A DNA stretch of 44,426 nt from Synergistaceae bacterium (GTDB lineage Bacteria > Synergistota > Synergistia > Synergistales > Aminobacteriaceae), in the NCBI GenBank assembly GCA_017439345.1, contig JAFSJJ010000012.1, positions 1 to 44,426 on the forward strand, read 5' to 3'. The notes below the pieces were generated by a model. The model had not been told where the DNA came from. It did not search any database and saw only the letters and a program-made list of their open reading frames with translations. Position numbers and translations under genes: made by a program. Below are positions 1-7,493 of the stretch, in pieces; positions within the stretch are counted from its first letter, which is position 1, and each line of letters begins with the position of its first letter.

Positions 1-25
1 AGTTCAGTTCAGTTCAGTTCAGTTC
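1..25. repeat. AGTTC pentanucleotide tandem repeat (5 copies)
   Basis: Five perfect head-to-tail copies of AGTTC begin at the window edge, so the tract may be longer outside. It lies about 50 bp upstream of the radical SAM start. Reading from base 1, the frame hits a stop at 40-42, so it could be the 3' end of an upstream gene or an intergenic simple repeat. A 5-bp unit would shift frame on each copy change if coding. Confidence 0.8.
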
Positions 26-76
26 ATATTTTATTGTCTTAAATAATATATTCACTCTGAAAGGAGCAGCTATTTA

Positions 77-1108
77 ATGAGTCTCGCTCTTTTCGTTCAG
101 AAAGTCAGGGTTCTGAAAAATTTATTAACCCGCCGTCCCATTCTCGTAATCTTTGACGTAACTAAATTATGTAATCAACGCTGTCCAATGTGCAATATCT
201 GGAAGACAGTATCTAATGACATGACTCTTGATGAGATTGAACGCAGGGCAGTCCAGCTTCAGGAGTTCGGAGCAGGCTATGTGTTCCTTCAGGGCGGAGA
301 TCCGTTAATCCGCAAGGATATAATTAACATCGCTGATATATTTTTGCGTCACGGCATAAGACCTACTATAATCACCAACGGAATATTATTAACTCCTGAA
401 CTTGCGGAGAAGATAGCCTCAAGACCATGCAACTTAGCAATCAGCATAGACTCTCTCATTACGGAACGTTACGCAGTCTTAAGGGGTGTAGACTCTCTGA
501 ACAGGGTCATTCAGAACATAGAGAGCATAAAGCATATAAAGCACAAGGGCAACTGGTCAATCACTACGACTGTTACGAAGATGACGGAATTAAGCGACGT
601 TATTAACATTATGAATTTCGCTTATGAACGGGGCTTCATGTTCGCAGTGAGGCCTTATATCACGGTCAGCGGAACTGCAGGACGTAAAGATGAGACTCTT
701 ACATATCAGGACACTAACGAGAGAGACAACGTACTCAAGATATTTAACTTCATGCTTGAGAAGTCCCGCAAAGAAAATTATCTTGCCTCACTGATTTACG
801 AAGAGCATATTAAATACATAAATGGTGAACGTATGCCCGAATGCGACGGCTGTAAATATTCGTTCTTGATGAAGGAGACCGGCAAACTTGCTCCGTGTAT
901 AGAATTCCCGAATCTTGCAATAGATTTATACTCGTTCAGGGAATGCCAGAGAAAATATAAAGATATATTGAGTAAATGCAATAAAGAGACTCCATGCTTT
1001 TATAACGATGCCAGAGAAATAGGCTTCTTGTGGCGCAAGAAGTGGAGAGCAGCGGCTAATATCTTTCGGATAATCTCTCAAATGAAGCAATACGGCAATT
1101 TCTTTTAG
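77..1108 (+). CDS. Radical SAM protein with C-terminal extra Cys region
   Basis: The radical SAM CxxxCxxC iron-sulfur motif is at C32, C36 and C39 (CNQRCPMC), followed by a GGDPL motif near residue 75 in the place where the family usually has GGEPL. The C-terminal third carries more cysteines (CDGCKY, then APC, then CFYND), consistent with a SPASM or twitch-type auxiliary cluster region. The family cleaves S-adenosylmethionine to start radical chemistry, but the substrate cannot be read from sequence. The ATG at 77 has AAGGAG ending about 10 bases upstream. It is the first of three same-strand genes, 23 bp before an SDR and then a UbiA prenyltransferase, which suggests a role in modifying a lipid-linked sugar or similar envelope precursor. 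That role is inference. Length (343 aa) is normal for the superfamily. Confidence 0.85.
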   Translation: MSLALFVQKVRVLKNLLTRRPILVIFDVTKLCNQRCPMCNIWKTVSNDMTLDEIERRAVQLQEFGAGYVFLQGGDPLIRKDIINIADIFLRHGIRPTIITNGILLTPELAEKIASRPCNLAISIDSLITERYAVLRGVDSLNRVIQNIESIKHIKHKGNWSITTTVTKMTELSDVINIMNFAYERGFMFAVRPYITVSGTAGRKDETLTYQDTNERDNVLKIFNFMLEKSRKENYLASLIYEEHIKYINGERMPECDGCKYSFLMKETGKLAPCIEFPNLAIDLYSFRECQRKYKDILSKCNKETPCFYNDAREIGFLWRKKWRAAANIFRIISQMKQYGNFF

Positions 1109-1131
1109 CCCGCGTTCAGGAGGCTGCAAAC

Positions 1132-2052
1132 ATGAAATTATTTATCACGGGAGGCACAGGCTTTCTCGGTTCTGTGTTGATTGAGAAGTTATTATGCTCT
1201 GATAAGATCGAGAAAATTTACGTTTTGACTCACAAAGCAAAGTTAAGCACAGAGAGTTCACGGATTCAGACTATAAGCGGCGATGTTCGAAACTTGCACG
1301 AGATATTAATAAATGACGATATAGATACATGTATAATGCTCTCAGGGGCAATAAACGGCAGGGCAATAAACGGCAGGGCAATAAACGGCAGGACTACCAG
1401 AGATATTAATTATAACGGAACTGAGTCAGCGATAAAATTTTGCAGAAAGAATAATATCGCTCGAATCATTTTCACAAGCTCAGTTAATGCAAGATTACCC
1501 AAACGCGGAGTCTACGGTCAAAGCAAACTTGACTCAGAAAAATTAATCGCGAATTCAGGACTTGATTATATTATCTTCAGACCGTCTTTAATCTACGGCA
1601 GAAAGTGCAAATTCGGCCTTAACGTCATAGAAAAATGCATAAGGAAGTACGGCGTTGTACCTGTCTTCGGAAATGGAAAGAAACTCGAACAGCCAATACA
1701 CGTGGACGAGTGCGCAGAGTTAATAAAGTTCTACACTTTGAATCAATCCGTTACTTCAGGAAGAATTATAGAGCTTCTAGGACGCGACGCAATGACTTAT
1801 AACGACATGTGCAGGGTCATAGCCGAGTGCATTAATAAACCTGTGAGACTCATTCATGTACCTGCATGGCCTTTTGCTTGGGGACTCAAGTTAATTGAGT
1901 CGCTGAATATAGGCTTGCCTGTGTCGAGTGAGCAAATTTATCATGTTGATACTGACTTAGCGGGCGATATGAGCGGGATTTACTCGGAGACAGGGATAAC
2001 TGCGAAATCTTTTCGAGAAAATTTTTTACGGGACGGAATTTGCGGAGAATGA
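1132..2052 (+). CDS. NAD-dependent epimerase/dehydratase (extended SDR)
   Basis: Rossmann nucleotide-binding motif TGGTGFLG is at residues 6-13, the catalytic serine region TSS at 115-117 and the YxxxK pair at Y128/K132 (YGQSK). This is the usual layout of extended short-chain dehydrogenases acting on nucleotide sugars. At 306 aa the length fits. Start ATG 1132 has AGGAGG 8 bases upstream. An in-frame 15-bp tandem repeat encodes INGRA three times at residues 74-87. This is the loop after beta strand 4, where most relatives have a short H-L-A-A type segment near the cofactor, so the repeat is an unusual insertion beside the active site. The gene overlaps the UbiA prenyltransferase by 4 bp. SDR plus a UbiA enzyme recalls the polyprenyl-phosphoribose epimerisation pathway, but the SDR could act on another sugar. 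Confidence 0.85.
   Translation: MKLFITGGTGFLGSVLIEKLLCSDKIEKIYVLTHKAKLSTESSRIQTISGDVRNLHEILINDDIDTCIMLSGAINGRAINGRAINGRTTRDINYNGTESAIKFCRKNNIARIIFTSSVNARLPKRGVYGQSKLDSEKLIANSGLDYIIFRPSLIYGRKCKFGLNVIEKCIRKYGVVPVFGNGKKLEQPIHVDECAELIKFYTLNQSVTSGRIIELLGRDAMTYNDMCRVIAECINKPVRLIHVPAWPFAWGLKLIESLNIGLPVSSEQIYHVDTDLAGDMSGIYSETGITAKSFRENFLRDGICGE
1346..1392 (+). repeat. 15-bp in-frame tandem repeat inside SDR gene
   Basis: About three copies of a 15-bp unit (ataaacggcagggca), identical base for base, encode INGRA-INGRA-INGR. The unit is a multiple of three, so copy changes would alter loop length without shifting frame. Perfect identity suggests recent slippage expansion. Confidence 0.9.
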
Positions 2053-2912
2053 CTAAATTTTTTGCATTAATCAGGGTCAAGCACTACATCAAGAATTTAA
2101 TTATTTTTCTGCCTCCTATGCTTACTCTAAGACTTAATGATATTAACGTTATAAGCGCAAATATTAAAGCGTTCGTGATATTTTCGCTCGTTGCTTCGAT
2201 TGTGTATATCTTCAATGACATCAAAGATTTAGACTCAGACCGCAAGCACCCTTTGAAGTCTTCGAGGCCCCTAGCGTCCGGAGCAGTGTCTATAAAGGCA
2301 GCAATTATCGTGATTATCATTCTTGCAGGTGTGATTATATTCTTGTGGGAACGTTCAAATTTTGCAGCTAGTTATATAACTTGGCCGTTGATATATTTTG
2401 CGTTGAATATTTTATACAGCGTTAGGTTAAAGAATATTCCCCTTCTTGATGTAATTATATTGTCATCGTGTTATGTGATAAGACTCTTTTACGGTGCAGC
2501 AGTGAATAATTCTCAAGTATCGAACTGGGTTATGCTGACTATGTTATCAGTGTCGTTGTTTATGGGCTTCGGCAAGAGACGCAATGAGTTCATTCAATAC
2601 GGCAAATCAACGCGGAAGAGTCTTAAAGGTTATACAACAGCATTTCTTGACAAATCGCTCCAGATAACGCTGACTTCATCAATAATATTTTACTCGTTAA
2701 TGTGTGCTGACACGAATACTTTAATTGCCCGTTCAGGAGTAAATCTGCTGTGGACAGTGCCTATAATAATTATTATCTGTCTGCGTTATTTAATGCTCGT
2801 TGAGGATAAAGAGTGCGACGGCGATCCTGTTTCGGTAATCACCCGGGACAAGGCTTTAATTATTTTATGTTCGAGTTATATAGCTTCAGTAGTTATTCTC
2901 TTGTATAAATAA
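2049..2912 (+). CDS. UbiA-family prenyltransferase (decaprenyl-phosphate phosphoribosyltransferase-like)
   Basis: A polytopic membrane protein of 287 aa. The first Asp-rich motif of the UbiA superfamily, NDIKDLDSD, lies at residues 56-64 and is followed by RKHPLKSRP-type residues. The next loop carries YSVRLKNIPLLDV. This pattern resembles 5-phosphoribosyl-1-diphosphate:polyprenyl-phosphate transferases more than quinone or heme enzymes. The family moves a prenyl or polyprenyl chain, or a phosphoribosyl group onto a polyprenyl phosphate, at the membrane. I chose ATG 2049, which overlaps the SDR stop as ATGA, over a TTG at 2040. Together with the SDR it could make and epimerise a lipid-linked pentose for a surface glycan. 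This is inferred from neighbours, and no DprE1-like oxidase is visible here. Confidence 0.8.
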   Translation: MTKFFALIRVKHYIKNLIIFLPPMLTLRLNDINVISANIKAFVIFSLVASIVYIFNDIKDLDSDRKHPLKSSRPLASGAVSIKAAIIVIIILAGVIIFLWERSNFAASYITWPLIYFALNILYSVRLKNIPLLDVIILSSCYVIRLFYGAAVNNSQVSNWVMLTMLSVSLFMGFGKRRNEFIQYGKSTRKSLKGYTTAFLDKSLQITLTSSIIFYSLMCADTNTLIARSGVNLLWTVPIIIIICLRYLMLVEDKECDGDPVSVITRDKALIILCSSYIASVVILLYK

Positions 2913-2921
2913 TATTTGCGC

Positions 2922-2951
2922 GGGGAGAAGAGTTTTGCTCAGAGTCTCCCC
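2922..2951. terminator. Bidirectional hairpin between convergent ubiA-like and alr
   Basis: A 7-bp perfect stem GGGGAGA/TCTCCCC (2922-2928 with 2945-2951) has a loop containing a smaller GAG/CTC pairing. It sits in the 48-bp gap between two convergent genes. Flanks are T/A-rich but have no long T-run, so efficiency is uncertain. Confidence 0.6.
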
Positions 2952-2960
2952 TTGTTAAAT

Positions 2961-4124
2961 TTATAATCTGAATTTCCCTGACTCTATATAAACTCTTGGA
3001 ACTCGCAAACTTGGCCTGCATACCATCTCGTGAATAATAGTCCCTGAATTTTTCGCAGCAGAAATTATTAACTCTCCGTCTAGTAAAGTTGCAATGTCTC
3101 CTGCCTTGACGCTGTGAGTCCTGATTAAATCCGTAACATCTATCATGCTCATATCCATACAGACTCGGCCGACGTTAGGGCATAACGTATCATGAATCTT
3201 GACGCTAAAGTTATTCGATAAAATTCTCGGCCATCCGTCAGCATATCCAACAGGAAGCACAGCAATTGTTGAGTCGCGCTGTAGTGTGTAAGTCCTTCCG
3301 TAGCTGATAGTCGCACCTTTGGGAAGTTCACGGACAGCAGTAATTCTTGATTTAAGAGTCATCACAGGATGCAAATCAAGTTTTGAGTTAATATTTCCTG
3401 TTTCAGTTGATTCGTAGCCGTATAAAACGAGTCCAAAGCGTCCCATGTCTAAATGAGCTTGCGGGTAATTCAGGACTCCGATACTTGCTGCAGCGTGATA
3501 AATCTTGAAGTTGATTCCCAGCTTTGAGAGTGCTTCCCGTGCTTCATTAAATTTGCGTAATTGAAGGCGTGTAAATTCCGGGTCATCGTCGGCAGCTGCA
3601 AAGTGAGTAAACATTCCTTCAGGTTCTATATTAGGGAGAGTGCAGAGTTCGTAAATTTCGTGAGCGGTCTTCTCTTGAGAGTTTTTATCATCAGGCCAGT
3701 AAAAACCGGTTCTGCTCATTCCTGTATCTATTTTGACGTGAATGCGAATCTTTTTATCTCCTGCGAGTCTTGAGAGTGCCTTCCCGTTCTCTAAGTCTCC
3801 TACAGCTTGAGAGATATTATATTTCGTGATTAACTCTGCAAATTCCGGCTGAGTCTGACCGAGACACAATACAGGTAAAGTGATTCCGTTCTCTCGTAAT
3901 TCAATTCCGCAGGGTATAGCAGCTACAGCGAGCCAGTCCGCCCCGCATTCAGTGAGCTTCTTTGCAGTCGGGATAATTCCGTGACCATATGCATTGGCTT
4001 TGACTACTCCGAGAAATTTTGCATGAGGGTTAAGAAGTGAGCGCAAGATTTTGACGTTATGAGCAAGTTCATCAAGATTTATTTCTGTCCATGTTCGAGA
4101 TGTTGCTAGTTCTAAGTCTGTCAT
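2961..4124 (-). CDS. alr: Alanine racemase
   Basis: Interconverts L- and D-alanine with pyridoxal phosphate, supplying D-Ala for peptidoglycan. The PLP lysine is K42 in the signature VVKANAYGHG. The second catalytic base region ISYGRTY and the typical MDM and GD elements are present in the C-terminal beta domain. Length 387 aa is normal. An AGGAGG lies 13 bases upstream of ATG, which is long spacing. The gene follows the HicA-like toxin gene by only 31 bp on the same strand. That is too little room for a complete promoter, so alr may be co-transcribed with the toxin-antitoxin pair or use a promoter inside hicA. Confidence 0.95.
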   Translation of the reverse strand: MTDLELATSRTWTEINLDELAHNVKILRSLLNPHAKFLGVVKANAYGHGIIPTAKKLTECGADWLAVAAIPCGIELRENGITLPVLCLGQTQPEFAELITKYNISQAVGDLENGKALSRLAGDKKIRIHVKIDTGMSRTGFYWPDDKNSQEKTAHEIYELCTLPNIEPEGMFTHFAAADDDPEFTRLQLRKFNEAREALSKLGINFKIYHAAASIGVLNYPQAHLDMGRFGLVLYGYESTETGNINSKLDLHPVMTLKSRITAVRELPKGATISYGRTYTLQRDSTIAVLPVGYADGWPRILSNNFSVKIHDTLCPNVGRVCMDMSMIDVTDLIRTHSVKAGDIATLLDGELIISAAKNSGTIIHEMVCRPSLRVPRVYIESGKFRL

Positions 4125-4155
4125 AATAAAATTAATTCCTCCTGATAATAATTTA

Positions 4156-4362
4156 TTATTTGAGTCCTGCGTTGAATTCTTCCTGAGTGATGCCGAGCTG
4201 CTTACTTAGAATTTCTTTCCAAGTATTGCTGTCAATTTCTGCGCTGCTTCTGGAGACTCTGATTCTTTGGCCTTTGTAGAGATAAATATCATGATTTCTG
4301 CCATGTCTCAAGAACGTAGCGTTACGGTCTAAGAATCTTCTAAAATCTTTCCATCGAGGCAT
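4156..4362 (-). CDS. hicA: HicA-like toxin (mRNA interferase family)
   Basis: A 68-aa basic protein. The pattern around H24 (HGRNHDIYLYKG) followed by RVSRSSAEI resembles the HicA double-stranded-RNA-binding-like fold, in which one histidine in a G-x-H or N-H context is catalytic. HicA toxins cleave mRNA. The C-terminal half (TWKEILSKQLGITQEEF) matches a HicA-like subfamily I recall from Firmicutes and Synergistota. Start ATG has AAGGAGG about 10 bases upstream, inside the 3' end of the partner gene, which it overlaps by 34 bp. Antitoxin-first order is the less common arrangement for hicAB. The assignment rests on motif and pairing, not on a search. Confidence 0.65.
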   Translation of the reverse strand: MPRWKDFRRFLDRNATFLRHGRNHDIYLYKGQRIRVSRSSAEIDSNTWKEILSKQLGITQEEFNAGLK

Positions 4363-4661
4363 TTTTTAAGTTCCTCCTTGGGACTCATAAAAATTTTTGC
4401 AAGATACTCAACAGATATATTATCTTCTGGCAAGTTGTCTTCATAGATGCACTCTGCAATTTCCTTCAAAGCGTCAATGTAATCATCAATTGCTTCATTG
4501 AAGTTGTCGCCTACACCGTAAGTATTAATCAGCCCTGAAATATCATGCTTCGTCCAGCAGCTCCAGTGTCCGTTGTCCTCTCTGACGTACTCTACAGGAA
4601 TTCGCAGGCTCTTAACGTTTTTCAAGAACGCGTCAAGTGGTATTGTTCCGTATTCAGGCAT
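4329..4661 (-). CDS. hicB: HicB-like antitoxin
   Basis: A 110-aa acidic protein. Residues about 18-65 read VEYVREDNGHWSCW, then GLINTYGVGDNFNEAIDDYI. This is the HicB partial RNase H-like fold pattern: a strand with E-D-G-x-W, a turn with G-D, then a helix beginning with E-A. It overlaps the start of the HicA-like toxin by 34 bp, and the toxin start and its ribosome binding site lie inside this reading frame, giving translational coupling. Start ATG has CGGAG 8 bases upstream. HicB proteins bind and neutralise HicA and often repress their own operon. No C-terminal DNA-binding helix is obvious, so autoregulation is uncertain. Confidence 0.6.
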   Translation of the reverse strand: MPEYGTIPLDAFLKNVKSLRIPVEYVREDNGHWSCWTKHDISGLINTYGVGDNFNEAIDDYIDALKEIAECIYEDNLPEDNISVEYLAKIFMSPKEELKKCLDGKILEDS

Positions 4662-4733
4662 TAATAATCACTCCGTCCAGATTAAAAATTTTTCAAGTAT
4701 TCTATCACCATGACTCATTTATAATAAATTACA

Positions 4734-4765
4734 TTGTCTATAAATTAAGCAAAATGCTATATAAT
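4734..4765 (+). promoter_or_regulatory. Probable sigma-70 promoter for the fba-kds operon
   Basis: TTGTCT (4734-4739) is followed after 18 bp by TATATA (4758-4763) preceded by TG at 4755-4756, an extended -10. An overlapping TATAAT (4760-4765) is the alternative hexamer. It lies 43 bp upstream of the fba start, in the divergent gap with the HicB-like gene. Confidence 0.55.
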
Positions 4766-4807
4766 TACGCTGTTCACAAATCAATAATCAGGAGGGTAAA
4801 TTTTTTC

Positions 4808-5671
4808 ATGTTAGTAAACGCTAAAGAAATGTTAACGAAGGCTAAGGCAGGTCATTACGCAGTCGGTCAGTTCAACATCAATAATCTTGAGTGGACAAAG
4901 GCAGTTCTCCAGGTCGCAGAAGAGTTAAAGGCTCCCGTCATTCTCGGGGTCTCAGAAGGTGCAGGCAAGTACATGGGCGGATTTGAGACGGTTCAGGCGA
5001 TGGTCTCGGCAATGGATAAGTCTCTGGGAATCACTGTCCCTGTATGCACGCATTTAGATCACGGAACTTACGAAGGCGCGTACAAGTGCATTAAGGCCGG
5101 ATTTACTTCAATCATGTTCGACGGCTCACACTTCCCAATCGATGAGAACGTTGCAAAGACCGTAGAACTTGTTCATGCTGCTCATCATCTCGGGCTTACG
5201 ATTGAAGCAGAAGTCGGAGCTATCGGCGGTGAAGAAGACGGAGTTATCGGAATGGGCGAATGCGCTGACCCTGACGAATGCAAGAGAATCGCTGACTTGG
5301 GAGTCGACATGCTCGCAGCTGGTATAGGCAACATTCACGGAAAATATCCCGCTAACTGGAAGGGACTCTCATTTGAGACACTCGCAGCAATTCAGGCCAA
5401 GACAGGCGAGATGCCTTTAGTACTTCACGGAGGCTCAGGAATCCCTGACGAGATGGTCAAGAAGGCAATAACTCTCGGAGTCTCAAAGGTCAACGTCAAC
5501 ACAGAATGCCAGCTTTCATTCGCAGCAGCTACCCGCAAATATATCGAAGCAGGCAAGGACAACGAGGGCAAAGGCTACGATCCCAGAAAGTTATTAGCTC
5601 CCGGTGTCGAAGCAATCAAGGAAACTGTCAGAGAGAAAATAAGATTATTCGGTTCTGACGGCAAAGCATAG
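4808..5671 (+). CDS. fba: Class II fructose-bisphosphate aldolase
   Basis: Cleaves fructose-1,6-bisphosphate to dihydroxyacetone phosphate and glyceraldehyde-3-phosphate using zinc. From ATG 4808 (287 aa, the usual short class II length) the zinc ligands H85 (THLDHG), H177 (NIHGKY) and H207 (LHGGSG), and the conserved D84 and E135, are all in place. The start is supported by GGAGGG 11 bases upstream. The longer open frame from 4637 lacks homology and would overlap the promoter. The gene heads a run of Kdo genes, with kdsA starting 3 bp after its stop. It is a housekeeping enzyme, and co-transcription with the Kdo branch is unusual enough to note. Confidence 0.95.
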   Translation: MLVNAKEMLTKAKAGHYAVGQFNINNLEWTKAVLQVAEELKAPVILGVSEGAGKYMGGFETVQAMVSAMDKSLGITVPVCTHLDHGTYEGAYKCIKAGFTSIMFDGSHFPIDENVAKTVELVHAAHHLGLTIEAEVGAIGGEEDGVIGMGECADPDECKRIADLGVDMLAAGIGNIHGKYPANWKGLSFETLAAIQAKTGEMPLVLHGGSGIPDEMVKKAITLGVSKVNVNTECQLSFAAATRKYIEAGKDNEGKGYDPRKLLAPGVEAIKETVREKIRLFGSDGKA

Positions 5672-5674
5672 AAA

Positions 5675-6517
5675 TTGAGCACTAGAAAATATTATCTTGA
5701 CGGAAAATTCATAGGTGACGGAAGCCTCGCAGTCATAGCGGGGCCATGTTCCCTTGAGAGTCCTGAAATTGCGCTCAGGGTAGCACGTGCAGTGAAGCAT
5801 TTATGTGAAGAACGCAACCTGCTTTATATCTTCAAGGCATCATTTGACAAGGCTAACAGGACTTCAGTTCACGCTTACAGAGGCCCGGGACTCGAGAAAG
5901 GACTAGAGCAGCTCGCAGAGATTAAGAGCATGTTAAATATTCCTGTTCTTACTGATATACATGAGAGCTATCAAGCTGCCCCTGCCGGTGAAGTTGTTGA
6001 CGTGATTCAGATTCCTGCGTTCCTGTGCAGACAAACTGATTTATTAGTAGCTGCTGCCAAGACCGGAAAAATTATCAATATCAAGAAAGCCCAGTTCTTA
6101 GCTCCTGACGATATGATTTACGCTGCTGCAAAGTGTCGGGAAGCAGGCAATGACAACGTTATTTTATGCGAGCGGGGGACGTTTATGGGTTATCACAGAC
6201 TCGTTTCTGACATGACAGGATTAATCACAATGCGCGAGTTCGGTTATCCCGTTATGTTCGACGCTACCCACAGTGCCCAGAGGCCGGGAGGACTCGGAGG
6301 TGCCAGCGGAGGAGATTACAAACTTGCATTCCCGTTAGCAAGAGCTGCTGCTGCCGTAGGAATTGACGCAATATTTGCAGAGACCCACCCGAACCCTAAA
6401 GAGGCATTAAGCGACGGCCCTAATATGATCCCGTTAGATCAAATGGGTAAATTCTTAGATGAAGTCTTAACGATTCACAACGCTGCAAAAAGTTTTGAGG
6501 TGTCAGAATGTGAGTGA
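5675..6517 (+). CDS. kdsA: 3-deoxy-8-phosphooctulonate (Kdo-8-P) synthase
   Basis: Condenses arabinose-5-phosphate with phosphoenolpyruvate to Kdo-8-phosphate for the LPS inner core. Family signatures: AGPCSLES near residues 22-29, FKASFDKANRTS near 53-64, TDIHE, QIPAFLCRQTDLL and GTFMGY. Length 280 aa fits. The start is a TTG 3 bp after the fba stop with no clear ribosome binding site, so translation probably depends on coupling with fba. Its last 8 bases overlap kdsD. Whether it is the metal-dependent or metal-independent subtype is not decided here. Confidence 0.95.
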   Translation: MSTRKYYLDGKFIGDGSLAVIAGPCSLESPEIALRVARAVKHLCEERNLLYIFKASFDKANRTSVHAYRGPGLEKGLEQLAEIKSMLNIPVLTDIHESYQAAPAGEVVDVIQIPAFLCRQTDLLVAAAKTGKIINIKKAQFLAPDDMIYAAAKCREAGNDNVILCERGTFMGYHRLVSDMTGLITMREFGYPVMFDATHSAQRPGGLGGASGGDYKLAFPLARAAAAVGIDAIFAETHPNPKEALSDGPNMIPLDQMGKFLDEVLTIHNAAKSFEVSECE

Positions 6518-7493
6518 ACTAACTGACTCGGACCTGTTAATCTCGGCAAAAAAATTAATGCACACTGAGGCGAACGAGATATTAAACGCTTCAGAAAGAT
6601 TAAATAATGACATAGTCAAAGCATCAAGATTAATTTACGAATGCAAAGGCCGTGTCGTCGTTGTCGGTCTAGGGAAGTCCGGACACGTAGGACGCAAAAT
6701 TTCTGCAACACTCGCTTCACTAGGTACACCTTCATTCTTTTTACACGCTGCGGAAGCCTCTCACGGGGATTTAGGCATGGTCAGGCCTGAAGACGTAGGA
6801 TTATTCATCAGCAACAGCGGTTCATCATCGGAAATAGTTTCATTACTGCCTCATTTCAGAAGATTAGGCGCGAAGATGATTGCTGTAACAGGTTCATTTG
6901 ACTCGCCCCTTGCAAAATATGCTGATATAGTTCTCGATGCACATGTTGAGACAGAAGGCGACCCTTTGCAACTCGCACCCATGAGCAGCACGACTCTTGA
7001 GCTTGTTATGGGAGACGCTCTAGCAGCACTAGTTACGATTTTAAGAGGTCTCAAGCGTGAGGACTTTGCACTATATCACCCCGGAGGAGCATTAGGACGA
7101 AAATTATTAACTCGAGTCAGAGACGTAATGAATGAAAACGTTCCGGCAGTAAATCATAATCTAAGCGTCAAAGAAGCTCTATTCGTGATTACAGGCGGAG
7201 GCTACGGAGCAGCATGTATTCTTGATGATAATGACTCGTTAATCGGGATATTCACGGACGGAGATTTACGCAGACTCATGGAACGCAAAGGCAGTGAAGC
7301 ATTCAACGTGAAAATTGAAGACGCAATGACCAGACGGCCAAGAACTATAAGTCCTGACTCTCTTGCAGCTCAGGCAGTCAAGATCATGGAACAAAATGAA
7401 ATCAGCGTATTAATAGCCATAGATAACAAGCATAATAATAAACCGGTCGGAATAATTCACATTCACGAGCTTTTAAAGGCAGGTGTTGCATAA
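6510..7493 (+). CDS. kdsD: Arabinose-5-phosphate isomerase (KdsD/KpsF)
   Basis: Converts ribulose-5-phosphate to arabinose-5-phosphate, the substrate of the adjacent kdsA product. It has an N-terminal SIS sugar-isomerase domain (VVVGLGKSGHVG, then SNSGSSSE and EGDPLQLAPMSST) and two CBS domains in the last 120 residues (VRDVM ... DGDLRRLME ... DAMTRRPRTI). Length about 327 aa matches KdsD. I chose GTG 6510, which has GAGGTG 6 bases upstream and overlaps the kdsA stop, over a TTG at 6495 that lacks a binding site. Its stop directly abuts the kdsB start. Confidence 0.93.
   Translation: MSELTDSDLLISAKKLMHTEANEILNASERLNNDIVKASRLIYECKGRVVVVGLGKSGHVGRKISATLASLGTPSFFLHAAEASHGDLGMVRPEDVGLFISNSGSSSEIVSLLPHFRRLGAKMIAVTGSFDSPLAKYADIVLDAHVETEGDPLQLAPMSSTTLELVMGDALAALVTILRGLKREDFALYHPGGALGRKLLTRVRDVMNENVPAVNHNLSVKEALFVITGGGYGAACILDDNDSLIGIFTDGDLRRLMERKGSEAFNVKIEDAMTRRPRTISPDSLAAQAVKIMEQNEISVLIAIDNKHNNKPVGIIHIHELLKAGVA

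Noticed and set aside
4637-4807. 57-codon N-terminal extension of the aldolase
   Set aside because: It has no homology and would run through the promoter and ribosome binding site. ATG 4808 gives the normal protein.
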